64,000 nt of DNA from Henricia sp. BOLD:AAB3569 (taxonomy: Eukaryota > Echinodermata > Asteroidea > Spinulosida > Echinasteridae): the NCBI GenBank assembly GCA_037783545.1, contig JBBELK010000014.1, positions 57,430-121,429 on the forward strand, read 5' to 3'. Position numbers and translations under genes: made by a program. This document shows positions 1 to 9,645 of this stretch, in pieces. The stretch's first letter is position 1, and each line of letters starts with the position of its first letter. The notes under the pieces are model-generated. The model was not told the origin of the DNA. It made no database searches and worked only from the letters and a program-made list of their open reading frames with translations.

Positions 1-229
1 TGGAGGTATTTGCAGTATAATAGGCTACAGAAACGGACAGAACTTGGGTAGGCCTATATACATGTCGCTTACATGTATTTGAAAACATTCTGTGTACCGG
101 TAAACCGTTTTTGTAAAGGAAATCACTTATGCCAATGTTGTAGGGAAAAATTGAGTAGTTGACCATTGAACGGGTGTTTTAAATGTTCTTGTTTGGTTAT
201 AAATGGTGGTGTAATAGTACGAAAAAGGT
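1..229. other. Unannotated AT-rich flank
   Basis: I see no reading frame, RNA or repeat here beyond the first degenerate words of the following minisatellite. Confidence 0.5.
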
Positions 230-234
230 TTCGA

Positions 235-1056
235 TCAGCGGTTGAAATGGTTCGAAACGGTGTTTTGAATGGCGGTGTTAAAAGGTTCGAAAAGGGGTTT
301 CGAATGGCGGTTTAAAATTGAAATGGTTCGAAACGGGGTTTCGAATGGTTAAAATGGTTCGAAACGGGGTTTAGAATGGGGTTCGAAACGGGGTTAACCG
401 GTTTCGAATGGCGGTGTAAATGGTTCGAAATGGTGTTTCGAATGGCGGTGTAAATGGTTTGAAACGGGGTTTGGAACGGCGGTTGAAAATTGAAATGGTT
501 TGAAACGGGGTTTCGAACGGCGGTTGAAAATTAAAATGTTTTGGAACGGGGTTTCGAACAGCGGTTGAAAATTGAAATGGTTCGAAACGGGGTTTCGAAC
601 AGCGGTTGAAAATTGAAATGGTTCGAAACGGGGTTTCGAACGGCGGTTGAAAATTGAAATGGTTTGAAACGGGGTTTCGAACGGCGGTTGACAATTTAAA
701 TGGTTTGAAACGGGGTTTCGAACAGCGGTTGAAAATTGAAATGGTTCGAAACGGGGTTTCGAACGGCGGTTGAAAATTGAAATGGTTTGAAACGGGGTTT
801 CGAACGGCGGTTGACAATTTAAATGGTTTGAAACGGGGTTTCGAACGGCGGTTGAAAATTGAAATGGTTTGAAACGGGGTTTCGAACCGCGGTTGAAAAT
901 TGAAATGGTTCGAAATGGGGTTTCGAACGGCAGTGTAAATAGTTCGAAATGGGGTTTCGAATGGCGGTGTAAATGGTTCGAAACGGGATTTCGAACGGCG
1001 GTTGAAAATTATAATGGTTCGAAATTGGATTTCGAAAGGCGGTGTAAAAAATTGTT
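235..1056. repeat. 41-bp minisatellite with internal TTCGAAAC palindrome
   Basis: A tandem array whose core period is exactly 41 bp: the word GGTTGA recurs at 481, 522, 563, 604, 645, 686, 727, 768, 809, 850 and 891. Edge units are shorter (about 34 bp, for example between 931 and 965) and carry GGTGTAAAT in place of GGTTGAAAATT. Most units contain TTCGAAAC-GGG-GTTTCGAA or a one-base variant, an 8-bp inverted repeat able to form a hairpin. Long open frames on both strands here are by-products of the periodicity and are not genes. Confidence 0.93.
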
Positions 1057-1425
1057 AGAAACGGGTTGCTCACACTATGAGCAAAAACATGTACATGTTC
1101 ATTGTAACCCCATTATTAGTAACAATGGTGTGTGCCCAATTTCCATTGTTAGATGTTCATAGTGTCAAACGGTATTAATTGTGAACAGTGCGGTTTTTAA
1201 GAACCAATATTAAAATTTGATTTAACGATGCTTTGAATTTAATTAAGACAAATCCTTCGGATATGGAATTCAACCTACAATTATTATCCCTTCGCTTTCA
1301 TGGTTTTCAACACTATACCTTTCTTTATATAGTCATTTGTGTACTAAGACAATTTTATTCAGAATTATCCTGAAAAATTCAGTTTTTTTCCCCGAGACTC
1401 TTATCACATGAAAGAAAACGAAAGG
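1057..1425. other. No recognisable feature
   Basis: AT-rich sequence between the minisatellite and a small inverted-repeat element. Nothing identifiable. Confidence 0.5.
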
Positions 1426-1735
1426 TCACGTCAACCAATTTGAGCTATGTGTGTGACGTCATGGCGAGGAGACACACAGTATACACAGAGAGCTGCTTCG
1501 CTGACTGTGGTCGTGTACCTAGCTCCTCGCAGCAAACACTGAGTGTAACCACTGCGAAAATACACCGACAACTTTGATAACGTTTTTACAGAAAAATAAC
1601 GACTGGTGGTTTATGCTATGCGGAAAACATGCGACTTGCTTTGCAAAATAGTGACCGTCTCCTCGCTATGACGTGCGGGGTCAATGCATATTAAGACGTC
1701 ATCACCCCGTTTTTCATTTTTTCCGGTTGACGAAC
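1426..1735. mobile_element. Small inverted-repeat (MITE-like) element
   Basis: TGACGTCATGGCGAGGAGAC at 1454-1473 is matched in inverted orientation at 1657-1676 (18 of 20 bases). A weaker outer pair, GTCAACC near 1430 and GGTTGACG near 1724, encloses it. There is no coding capacity. The outer limits and any target duplication are not clear, so the span is approximate. Confidence 0.5.
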
Positions 1736-2331
1736 ACGGTCTAATTTTTAATTTTTCTCTCTAATATAAAGTCGGCAATAAAGATAAGAAAAAAAGCAAC
1801 TTTATCAAGTACTCGTAACCTCCGTTTTATAAAATAACCTTTTTCCTCGCCAATTAATTAGCTTCAAGCTTTCAGCTCAGTTTTAAAGAATTTCAAACTG
1901 TTATAAATTTCAAGCCACTGATCATCGAACGGCTTCAAATAGATGAATGAAACGAACCAGTTTCCGAACCCCAGTAGTTGCTGATGACAGTTTAAAATGT
2001 TCACAATTACTCTAGAAAGTTATGACTGGCACTGAACTGGAGAATCTGTTCATTAATGCGAGTTCGGTGTTCATCATGCAAGATATGGTGTAAGTGCTGT
2101 TGTTAATATTAATTGATAGTTGCATCATGGAGGTACAGGTAGGAGCCTGGACAGAAGACGATGGAGGGCGCTACGGCCCCAAGTTGGCTATGAATGGATG
2201 TTTCTACAGATACACGTCGATTTCACCTACCAATTGATCTTTGCAGTCTTCGCTGACATGTTAAAATCAACTGTGATACCAGGTGAGCAGATGCACGACA
2301 AAGCATTCTCTGGAAGCTTTTATTTATTTGT
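1736..2331. other. No recognisable feature
   Basis: AT-rich. The short open frame from 2,120 has no protein-like features and runs into the following foldback arm. Confidence 0.45.
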
Positions 2332-2716
2332 GTCTGTTTTCAATACTGGAGAGACCATTTCCTCCAGGATTATATCTCTGTACAATGTCATCCATCTTCT
2401 CTCGAAACAAAAGAAATATATTAAGATAGATCCAAGGAGATAACTTCAGCTGAAGAACTGCAATGAATAGTGTCACAACATACCTTGCCCCGTGTGCAAA
2501 TTTCCAATATACCGTATGTAACAAGGACACCAAAAAATGTCAAAGTATGTGTCCTATATGTTGCATACGGTATATTGGAAATTTGTACACAGGGTTTTCA
2601 GCAAGGTATGTTGTTACACTATTTGTTCAAGTTATCTTACTATCTTGAGAGAAGATAACTGGCATTGCATAGAGTTATGATCCTGGTGAAAAGTCTCTCC
2701 AGTATTGAAAACAGAC
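2332..2716. mobile_element. Foldback element, long palindrome
   Basis: The left half (2332-2518) is the reverse complement of the right half (2564-2716) over most of its length with gaps. The outer arms share GTCTGTTTTCAATACTGG / CCAGTATTGAAAACAGAC. The inner arms share GCAAATTTCCAATATACC (2496 onward) / GGTATATTGGAAATTTG (2569 onward), around a loop of about 45 bp. The arms have diverged from each other by several indels. No transposase is present, so it is a non-autonomous foldback of unknown family. Confidence 0.85.
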
Positions 2717-2726
2717 TTATTTACAA

Positions 2727-4756
2727 ACACAATTTCGAAATACAACGATAAGACCTTTCAAGCTCCGAGACGTTTCCAGGTGTTAACTACCAGAATATTT
2801 GCAAACCTTGCTTTTGCTGTTGGACAAAACAATTGTCAGATATGATAAATAGACGTAATAAAAATGATGCTGTAACCACAAACCATAGTCAGAAAATTGG
2901 GAGAAAAAAATTATCATTTTGACCGACGCAATAATTCCTTAAAGAAATTTGTTGTCCAAGGGACATAAACAGTGCAAGACACCCCAAAGAAGTACAGCAT
3001 CCAAAAACTAATACAAAAACAGTTGTGGAGGCTTCTTATATCTGAAATGCAAAGCCTTCAAATGACGCCTTCAAAAACAAAATGGGATGGTGCTATGTAA
3101 AGTTAAAACACAAAATTAATAAATAAATCGATAAAAATTAATCCATGTGCTACTGTAACGACTGTTCCCATTTTATTTTTCTTTAATTTACAGTTGATGA
3201 TCTTCAAAAATGAACCGTACTGCATATTGATGACTCTTCTGCCTGCATGTCTGAGAAGATGCACTCAACCAGAAATGTGGAGTATATGCAAATAAAATGT
3301 TGCATACTGTAGCATAGTCGAGGCACACGGGTCATGAGCAGTTAGGGGTTATTTTATAAATTAGGTATGTTTTCAAATTGGTAATTGGTCAACACATTCT
3401 TATTGTGGCCACCAAGAAGTGATCATCATGGAAATATTGAACATTTTGCCGAAACACTCGGTGTTATGTCGGCAGACATGACAATTGTTTGGTGCCGACC
3501 ATATTTTTTCTTTCTTTCAGACGACCACAACTTATAGAACTAATTGGGGAAGCACTTTTTTTGGGGGGCAATCGGCTTAATTCACATATGAGACTATAGA
3601 TAAGGTTTGAACTAGAGTTGAAATGAGCAAGACGGCTGCCCCAATCTGGTTGTGACTAAGGCAATTTAAGATTCAAAAGTAGTCTGATAAATTGCACTGT
3701 TTTGTTTTAGCAATGTGCTTCAGGTTGATAAATACAGTTAATAATTCTCACTTCAAAAGTTAACAGCTTCTTAATGATGAAATCACAAAAATCCAACAAT
3801 GGGTATTTAAGTTATAAACACTTGGCAAAAACATGATGTAGGCCAGACTTTAGTGAATGCACATAGTCAACCAGGAATAACATTACATATTTTGAAGCAG
3901 CTGGATGCAAATTTTAAAGACAAATGCTATAATAAAACATTTTCTCTTTTCTCTTTCCAGGAACATGTGTCCGTAGAGTACGCTACTTTATGCAAGTTTC
4001 CCCTCGAGACAGAAAGCAATTTCCAATGCATATTTCCTCGGTACTTTGCATCCATCTGTCATATCGTGAGCTCTGATTTTCATCCTTTAATCTTTCCTTC
4101 TTTGCCACTCTGAATACACTTGGTACATCCACAAATGTCAAGCATCTGACAAACGTGGGGGATTGTTTACTACCATGGTCCATCTGCCTTGCCTTTAAGC
4201 AATCATGCGACTTCATACACCAACTGGCTGAACACATACACATGCAAGGTGGGCAGTATGCATCCTCGCAAGCCTTTCTCATATCATAGTTTTGTTTCAC
4301 CATTCCTTTGTTCTTTCAACATGTTATAGTCCAAAGGAAAAATTGGCTGGTGCTGTTCTGCACAAGTACATTTTTAGCGTATCCACCCATCTAGTTCAGC
4401 TTTTATGTATCTTTCACTGGCAAATACGATTCCAAGATAGATCAATTGGTACTGTGGGAACAAGTCTTGGTTATAAAGGCTTGCACCTGAAGAATATATT
4501 GCATAAATAGTGTGCTCTACAGATTAGTGTACTTGTTGATTCAACATATGTTGGTGACTGCATTGTTCCAGCAAGTCGTGGATACAAGTCACTGTTGACT
4601 CAAAGGAGCACATTTTGGGTAAACCCAAGTAGGTAAAAGGTTCCTTATTTGTTATTTGAATATTGTTTGGTTACTGCAAAGTATACACTGGGCTTTTAAA
4701 GCTGTGATTTAGTCCAAGGAACACGAGAGGAAACACTGCACCCTGACAGTGTAAAA
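2727..4756. other. Unannotated region with acceptor-like sites
   Basis: No supported gene. Polypyrimidine-AG sites occur before 3193 (TTTAATTTACAG) and before 3961 (TCTCTTTCCAG), but no following reading frame looks coding. The sequence after 3193 (TTGATGATCTTC, then ATATTGATGACT) resembles the duplicated module at 4.9 and 5.15 kb. Confidence 0.35.
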
Positions 4757-4767
4757 TGTAATGTTTA

Positions 4768-4800
4768 TACATTCGTGGAGGCTTCTTACGAATGTATAGC
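4768..4800. repeat. Perfect short hairpin
   Basis: TATACATTCGT and ACGAATGTATA form an 11-bp perfect stem around a loop of about 11 bases. The loop word GGAGGCTTCTT also appears at about 3026 without the stem. Confidence 0.7.
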
Positions 4801-4844
4801 TCAGATTGCTTTCACTGTAAATGGCTGCACCTTTGTGCTGCTCT

Positions 4845-5093
4845 TAAGTTAATCCTCTTTCTTTTTCTGCCATTCAGTTGACGATTCTTCCTGAGGGAAC
4901 ACTAGCTACTGCATGTTGGTGAGGTCTCGCCTACACAACCAGATAAACCAGCTATATATGCACTGATATTGGAGTATTCAGATATAACGTTTCCTGGTGG
5001 AGTACACGAGGCTGTTTAAATCTGTCGACATTTTCATAGTTCTACAAAGCATAGGGAGGGCCGTGTGGGAGGGAGGGGTGTCTTGGAAAATAC
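4845..5093 (+). repeat. Duplicated module, copy 1
   Basis: Starts TTAAGTTAATCCTCTTTC, contains an acceptor-like tract ending CATTCAG before TTGACGATTCTTCCTGAGGG, then GTGGAGTACACGAGGCTG, and ends GTGTCTTGGAAAATAC. The same ordered words occur at 5117-5480. It may be a duplicated non-coding exon with its intron edge; no open frame is conserved. Confidence 0.7.
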
Positions 5094-5116
5094 AATTATT
5101 TTTAGAACCTTAGCTC

Positions 5117-5480
5117 TTAAGCTAATCCTCTTTTTATTTTTCTGCCATTCACAGTTGACGATTCTTCCTGAGGGAACACTACTGCACATTGATGACTGAG
5201 GTCTTGCCTACTCATTGGAGACACAACCAGATACAAACCAGCTATGCACTGACATTATGTGGAGTATTCAGATATAACATTTCCTTGGGGAGTATACGAG
5301 GCTGTTCAAGTCTGTCAACATTTTCACAGTTCTACAAAGGGGTGGGAGCCGGAGAGGGGTTGAGGGCTGTGTGGGACTTTACATGTACCCTATTTGTTCA
5401 AATTTCATAGATAGTACCGGTAGTGACAGCGAATGTTAAGTATTATTTCGGGGGAGGGAGAGGTGTCTTGAAAAATACTA
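5117..5480 (+). repeat. Duplicated module, copy 2
   Basis: Direct copy of 4845-5093 with insertions: acceptor-like CATTCACAG, then TTGACGATTCTTCCTGAGGG, then GGAGTATACGAGGCTG, and finally GTGTCTTGAAAAATAC. Copies start about 270 bp apart. Confidence 0.7.
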
Positions 5481-5799
5481 AAATGTTTAGAACAGTTAAA
5501 ATTTTGACTTTGGATGACCCCTAAATTTGTATAAATTCGGGAGGGGGTTCCTAGGCATGAGCAGTTGGGATGGGGTCTAGCTAGACATGACCAGTTGAAG
5601 GTGGAGGGGGTTCATTACATGTGCATGCAGCTGGGAGCAAACTAAATGTAGTAAGTAGTTGGATGATACAAGGCATGAGCAGGGTGTAGTCATTGGGCTT
5701 CAGTAGTTGGGTTAAAATCTTCATGCTCTTAAATGGGATGTTCAAAAGTAGGGGAGGGTTTGCTTGAACTGTGCTGGGAAGAGCTAAATGCATTTCACA
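5481..5799. other. No recognisable feature
   Basis: Contains G-rich tracts. No gene or repeat recognised apart from words shared with the module above. Confidence 0.4.
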
Positions 5800-5966
5800 A
5801 GACGACCGAAGTGTGACGTGCGTTGCCATGGCAATTGGATCTAAACTATCATGGCCGTCGGGAAAAGTACCATTGAAAAAGCACTGGGACACGGTTGAGT
5901 GGTTTTTAGTTTAGATCCAATTGCCTAGGCAACCAACAAAAGGTGACGTATTCACTTCGGCAGTCT
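5800..5966. mobile_element. MITE, family M1 (intact copy)
   Basis: Long terminal inverted repeats of about 48 bp: ACCGAAGTG, GTTGCCATGGCAATTGG and ATCTAAACTA on the left match TAGTTTAGATCCAATTGCC and CACTTCGGCAGTCT on the right. The centre includes AAAGTACCATTG and GGGACACGGTT. A second copy of the same family, interrupted by another element, lies at 12,658-13,260. There is no coding capacity. Confidence 0.85.
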
Positions 5967-6235
5967 ATTTTGTGTAGAAAATACTGCACAGGGTCACAGC
6001 TGAACGAGCAGACCATTGTGGGTTGCTTGCTGCCAGGTCCATAATAAAAATGCAACATTATGGTAATGCATGGTGTGCAAAATCTTCCTTGCATGCTGGT
6101 TTTATGTCTGATTGCAAGAGGGGAAAAGACCTCGCGGTTGTGTGTTCTGTAAAATGTGGCTAATGAGACCCTGTAAGGTCAGTGTGTATGAATAAAAGGG
6201 AATTTTGGGTCACTGCAAATGATGTAATGGGGCTT
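5967..6235. other. No recognisable feature
   Basis: Unannotated single-copy-looking sequence. Confidence 0.4.
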
Positions 6236-6517
6236 TAAGGCTCTGGACTCGCATTAGAGTACCTGGGAGTGTAAGGGGGAAGTAGTTCATAACTTAAGAA
6301 GGGCATTAACAAAACTGCACGCTTTGAAATTGGACATTCAAAAGTTGTGAAAGGGAGGCTGTAACGGTATACACAATTTGGTGGGTTAGTCTTGTGCTGC
6401 TCTTCACAAGAATAAAATCAGATTTTTTTGTTTGTTTCATACCTGCTATAGATGGATGCGTGGGGAGGGAATCTTGGTCTTCAAACTTTCCCTCCCCATG
6501 AGCCTACCAAGTGGACA

Positions 6518-6563
6518 AGTCCCCAACTCGTTCAGTTCTCAACTGAACGAGTTCGGGACTTTT
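6518..6563. repeat. Hairpin 1 (AAGTCCCCAACTCG type)
   Basis: Near-perfect 21-bp stem: AAGTCCCCAACTCGTTCAGTT against AACTGAACGAGTTCGGGACTT (one mismatch) with a 3-base loop. Related hairpins occur at 6769 and 6975, each between MITE junctions. Confidence 0.85.
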
Positions 6564-6569
6564 TTCAGC

Positions 6570-6765
6570 TATAGAGCAGTTTCACACTGTCGCAGGTCAC
6601 TAAAACCCTTCCTTGTTTGGCTTTCCAGATCGGGAGAGAACAAAAGAGACATGTGCCAAAACGCACGTGGCTGCAAGCAAAAAAGCTAGAGGTTATATTC
6701 TCTTCCCGATCTGGAGGACAAATACAGATTTTTAGTGACCAGTGACAGTGTGAAACCGCTCTATA
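6570..6765. mobile_element. MITE with TA-type ends (TAGAGCAGTTTCACACTG)
   Basis: Left end TATAGAGCAGTTTCACACTG is matched by the right end CAGTGTGAAACCGCTCTATA. Inner arms (AGGTCACTAAAA / TTTTTAGTGACC; CCAGATCGGGAGAGAA / TTCTCTTCCCGATCTGG) continue the pairing, so the element folds almost end to end. TA at both borders suggests a TA target site. Non-coding. Confidence 0.85.
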
Positions 6766-6768
6766 TGA

Positions 6769-6815
6769 AGTCCCCAACTCGTTCAGTTACCAACTGAACG
6801 AGTTCGGTTTTTTTT
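6769..6815. repeat. Hairpin 2 (AAGTCCCCAACTCG type)
   Basis: Second copy of the 6518 hairpin: AACTCGTTCAGTT / AACTGAACGAGTT around a short loop, directly after the MITE at 6570-6765 and before the one at 6827. Confidence 0.8.
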
Positions 6816-6826
6816 TTGTTCAGCTA

Positions 6827-6960
6827 TAGACTGTATCAAATAGCACTTAAGCACGTAGTACTTAAACCGTTCAACAATGGAAGCACGATATGTGCAACCA
6901 TGCATGTCCTCAAAGGAACAAAAACTGCCCTACGAAATGGCGGCTACTCGATATGGTCTA
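6827..6960 (-). mobile_element. MITE, family M2, copy 1
   Basis: Ends TAGACTGTATCAAATAGC and GGCGGCTACTCGATATGGTCTA. The interior (CCGTTCAACAATGGAAGCAC, ATGCATGTCCTCAAAG) is the reverse complement of the interior of the element at 27,233-27,378, so the two are the same family in opposite orientations. The left end is degenerate. Border TATA fits TA insertion. Confidence 0.87.
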
Positions 6961-6974
6961 TATATATATATATG

Positions 6975-7021
6975 AAGTCCTCAACTAGTTCAGTTGAGAA
7001 CTGAACGAGTTCAGGGCTTTG
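6975..7021. repeat. Hairpin 3 (AAGTCCTCAACTAG type)
   Basis: Third diverged copy of the hairpin: AACTAGTTCAGTT / AACTGAACGAGTT, preceded by a TATATATATATA run. Confidence 0.75.
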
Positions 7022-7091
7022 TTTTTCTTCAGCCATATGAACTGGATGATCCCTTGGGAGGGAACAATGTTGCAAATTAAGTTAAAGCAAA

Positions 7092-7132
7092 GAGCAAGTT
7101 CGATCAACCAACTCATTTGATCGAGCTTGCTC
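7092..7132. repeat. 16-bp stem hairpin
   Basis: GAGCAAGTTCGATCAA pairs with TTGATCGAGCTTGCTC (15 of 16) around a 9-base loop, inside the duplicated segment. Confidence 0.8.
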
Positions 7133-7190
7133 CATATAACCAGTCTTTGCACATGTTCCCTCCCTGCTATGTCTACCATGAGAAGTACCA

Positions 7191-7430
7191 GGAAGCCTCA
7201 ACTCCTACTACCCAACCAACTGAATGAGCTGTTAAACAACGCTGCATATTGGTGGAGTATCACAAGCTCATTTTACCAAATTCTTGGTATTTTTGGGGGA
7301 AAGTATTCAGATAAATGGTTCTGTTGGTAGAGCAATTTGCTTGAGGCACACTAGGCATGAGTAGTTGGAAGCACGAGGCGTGAGCCGAGGAAATTATTTG
7401 GATGTCAGTATAAACTACAATTAATATAAC
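7191..7430. other. No recognisable feature
   Basis: Short unannotated stretch. ATATTGGTGGAGTATC and AAGTATTCAGATAAA resemble words of the 4.9/5.2 kb module. Confidence 0.35.
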
Positions 7431-7434
7431 TTAA

Positions 7435-7793
7435 AGGAGTGTGACCAGATCACTTGTTTTTACCCATAACTCCCCGGGACTTACCTTATGGGTCATGATA
7501 TTTTTATATCATAACATCCGTTATTTTTTTCTGATTACGAAACTGAAACTCCTGCGCTTCTAGGCCGCATATTTCCGAGGATATCGTCGAAAATCCACCG
7601 ATTATTTGTAAACTAATTTTCCAGTATCAACGTTTATCCGCTGAAAGCATACTCGATAGTTTTGTTCAATTTTTTACTGGAAATTGCGAATGTTTTCGGG
7701 TTTTTGGGACATGGGAGGTGTGTATGGGAGTTACTTGATAATATTGGTAAGTTACATCGAACAATATTTTCCAGAAACTCTGGTCACGCTCCT
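7435..7793. mobile_element. MITE with TTAA borders (AGGAGTGTGACCAGA)
   Basis: TTAA at 7431-7434 and 7794-7797 flank terminal inverted repeats AGGAGTGTGACCAGA and TCTGGTCACGCTCCT (14 of 15). The interior is AT-rich with no frame. TTAA duplication is the hallmark of piggyBac-type transposition, although these ends begin AGG and not the usual CCY. An unpaired related end (CACGCTCCTTTAA) lies at 18,091-18,103. Confidence 0.85.
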
Positions 7794-7867
7794 TTAAATA
7801 CACATATCTCTTGCAGATAAAAATATTTTTATAAATTCCAAAAACATGACATAACTAAAGAATATTT

Positions 7868-8350
7868 GAGGCTCTGGACTTCAATTAGGGGAGCACCTTT
7901 CATCTGGGAAATGTAAGTGGTCATGCATGTTAACAACAAAAGAACAAAACTGCATTCTCTTAAAAGGGACATTCAAAAGTTATAAAAGGGAGGAGGTATA
8001 CACAATTTTGTGGGTTAGTCCTGCACTGCTCTTAACAATTATAGTTCGATTTTTGTTTGGTTTCAGGACCAGCTACAGATGGACGGTGGGGAGGGAATTG
8101 GTAAGATGTTAGGATTTTATTTCAGCTCGGTCTTCAAAATTTCCCTCCCCACGGGCCTACCTGTCCCCAACTGAATATGTTGGGACGTCTTTTTGTAATT
8201 ATTTTCAGCCATATGAACTGGATGATCCCTTGGGAGGGAACACTGTTGCAAAATAAATTTAAACTGGGGGGGGGAGGCGATGTTGGGGATGGGCGCGTAA
8301 CCATAAATGTTGAAAATAACCATTGTTCCCTCCCTGCCCATGTGGAGAAG
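7868..8350 (+). repeat. Palindrome-rich duplicated segment, copy 2
   Basis: Direct counterpart of 6,236-7,190, shorter because it lacks both MITEs. One diverged hairpin remains at about 8,162-8,190 (TCCCCAAC ... GTTGGGA). It retains the GGGAGGGAA / TTCCCTCCC palindromes and CAGCCATATGAACTGG. Confidence 0.8.
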
Positions 8351-8629
8351 TCCCAGTGTGCTAGTCCTAGCTCCTTCCTGAAGAACCTAACAAGTGCAGA
8401 GTGGTTTAGTATACAAATTTCATTTTCCTTTGGGGCACAGCTAGTAGTTGCATGCAGGGAGTGGAAGTTCAATCTTATAAAGTGAATGACATGAGAAACC
8501 CTGGCCATACAAATTTTACGACAATTTCTAATTTTTCTTCAACAGACATGCATCGTAAGATCTCTGGGGAAGGAATATTCATTTTGACAGTGGTGGAATG
8601 GAGCATTGTAAACACTTCAGAAGTATCAA
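8351..8629. other. No recognisable feature
   Basis: Contains an acceptor-like tract TTTTTCTTCAACAG ending at about 8545; the following sequence has no convincing coding frame. Confidence 0.35.
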
Positions 8630-8840
8630 AAATGGTGGAACTACCAGGGGACTACTGGAGGAGCTACCAAGAGGCTACTGGAGGAACTACTGGGGTTCTA
8701 CAGTGATGGACTACTGGGGAGCTTTGGAGGTGGACAACTACCATGGGACACTACCATGAGACATTACCACGGGACACTACCATGGGGACTATACATGTAC
8801 CATGGGACACTACCATGGTGGGGGGGGGGGGGGGAGGTGC
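8630..8840. repeat. Degenerate GGAACTACTGG / GGACACTACCATG repeats and poly-G
   Basis: Short purine-rich words (GGAACTACC, GGAGGAGCTACC, GGGACACTACCATG) repeat loosely and lead into a run of about 18 G near 8820. Open frames rich in Gly, Thr and Trp are a consequence of the repeat. Confidence 0.75.
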
Positions 8841-9085
8841 GGGGAACTACCGGGATGGACTATCTGGGGGGACTACCTGGACCGGGGAACTACCGGGATG
8901 AACCTACCTGGGCCGGGGAACTACCGGGATGAAACTACCTGGGCCGGGGAACTACCGGGATGAAACTACCTGGACCGGGGAACTACCGGGATGGACTACA
9001 GTGTACCTGGGCCGGGGAACTACCGGGATGGACTACAGTGTACCTGGGCCGGGGAACTACCGGGATGGACTACCTGGGGGAACTA
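8841..9085. repeat. 31/37-bp minisatellite
   Basis: CCGGGATG recurs at 8893, 8924, 8955, 8986 (31-bp period), then 9023 and 9060 (37-bp period after insertion of ACAGTGT). The unit reads roughly CTACCTGGGCCGGGGAACTA plus CCGGGATGAAA. Confidence 0.92.
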
Positions 9086-9406
9086 CCATGAAATGCCACA
9101 AAGCATTTCATATATCAAAGAAAAACGTCTTGCTTTTCAGGGTGGGTACAACACAAACCAGGGTTGTAGTCGAGTCTACAAGTCCATCACAGGTCCAGAA
9201 CCATTAAAATCCAAAGACGATAAAATAAAGTCCGTGACAAGTCTCGCACAAGAAGCAAAGAATGCCTTTGTTTGAGTTCATTTGAATAGCTTGTGACTTG
9301 AATGAAGACCCATGGACTTGTGAAGGCTTGTGATGGAGTTGTAAATGACTCTACTACAACCCCTGCCACAGACTAACATTTTAAAATTAAAGTGAGTCAT
9401 TTTTGA
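9086..9406. other. No recognisable feature
   Basis: No supported gene. AAAGACGATAAAATAAAGTC and similar words are not repeated elsewhere in the window. Confidence 0.4.
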
Positions 9407-9410
9407 TTAA

Positions 9411-9645
9411 AGGCAGTGTACATCATTGGTAATCTCGAAAATCAGAAATGTTCACAGATTTACGCCTAACTTGCACAATATAAACATGATGACCGTAAAC
9501 TTCTCCTGAAATTGTTTTGTCTGAAGTGCTATAGTCTGAGAAATTAGTAAAACAATTAGTTTTCGTCTCATGAGATGAAAAATCAATAAGCCCCAAAACC
9601 ATTTCGCCCCAATAAACCACTTCATGTATACTATCTTTAAATTAC
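9411..9645 (+). repeat. Dispersed repeat R1, copy 1
   Basis: Begins TTAA-AGGCAGTG (TTAA at 9407-9410). Shares ordered words with 20,618-21,100: ATCAGAAATGTTCACAGATT, GTCTGAAGTGCTATAGT, CCCCAAAACCATTTCGCCC and CATGTATACTATCTTTAAA. It has no coding capacity. Confidence 0.85.

Larger units (their letters stand above)
6236..7190 (+). repeat. Palindrome-rich duplicated segment, copy 1
   Basis: Parallel to 7,868-8,350 in word order: GGCTCTGGACT, GGACATTCAAAAGTT, TATACACAATTT, GGTGGGTTAGTC-like, GGGGAGGGAA, TTTCCCTCCCCA, CAGCCATATGAACTGGATG, ATCCCTTGGGAGGGAACA, TGTTCCCTCCCTGC. This copy is longer because two MITEs and three hairpins (below) lie inside it. Several pairs such as GGGAGGGAACA / TGTTCCCTCCC are themselves inverted repeats. 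Confidence 0.8.

Noticed and set aside
371..817. 148-codon minus-strand frame
   Set aside because: It lies entirely inside the 41-bp minisatellite and translates to a periodic sequence.
481..930. CRISPR-like regular repeats
   Set aside because: Units are contiguous with no unique spacers and the context is eukaryotic.
8929..9275. Gly/Thr-rich open frames
   Set aside because: Translation of the 31/37-bp minisatellite; no coding evidence.
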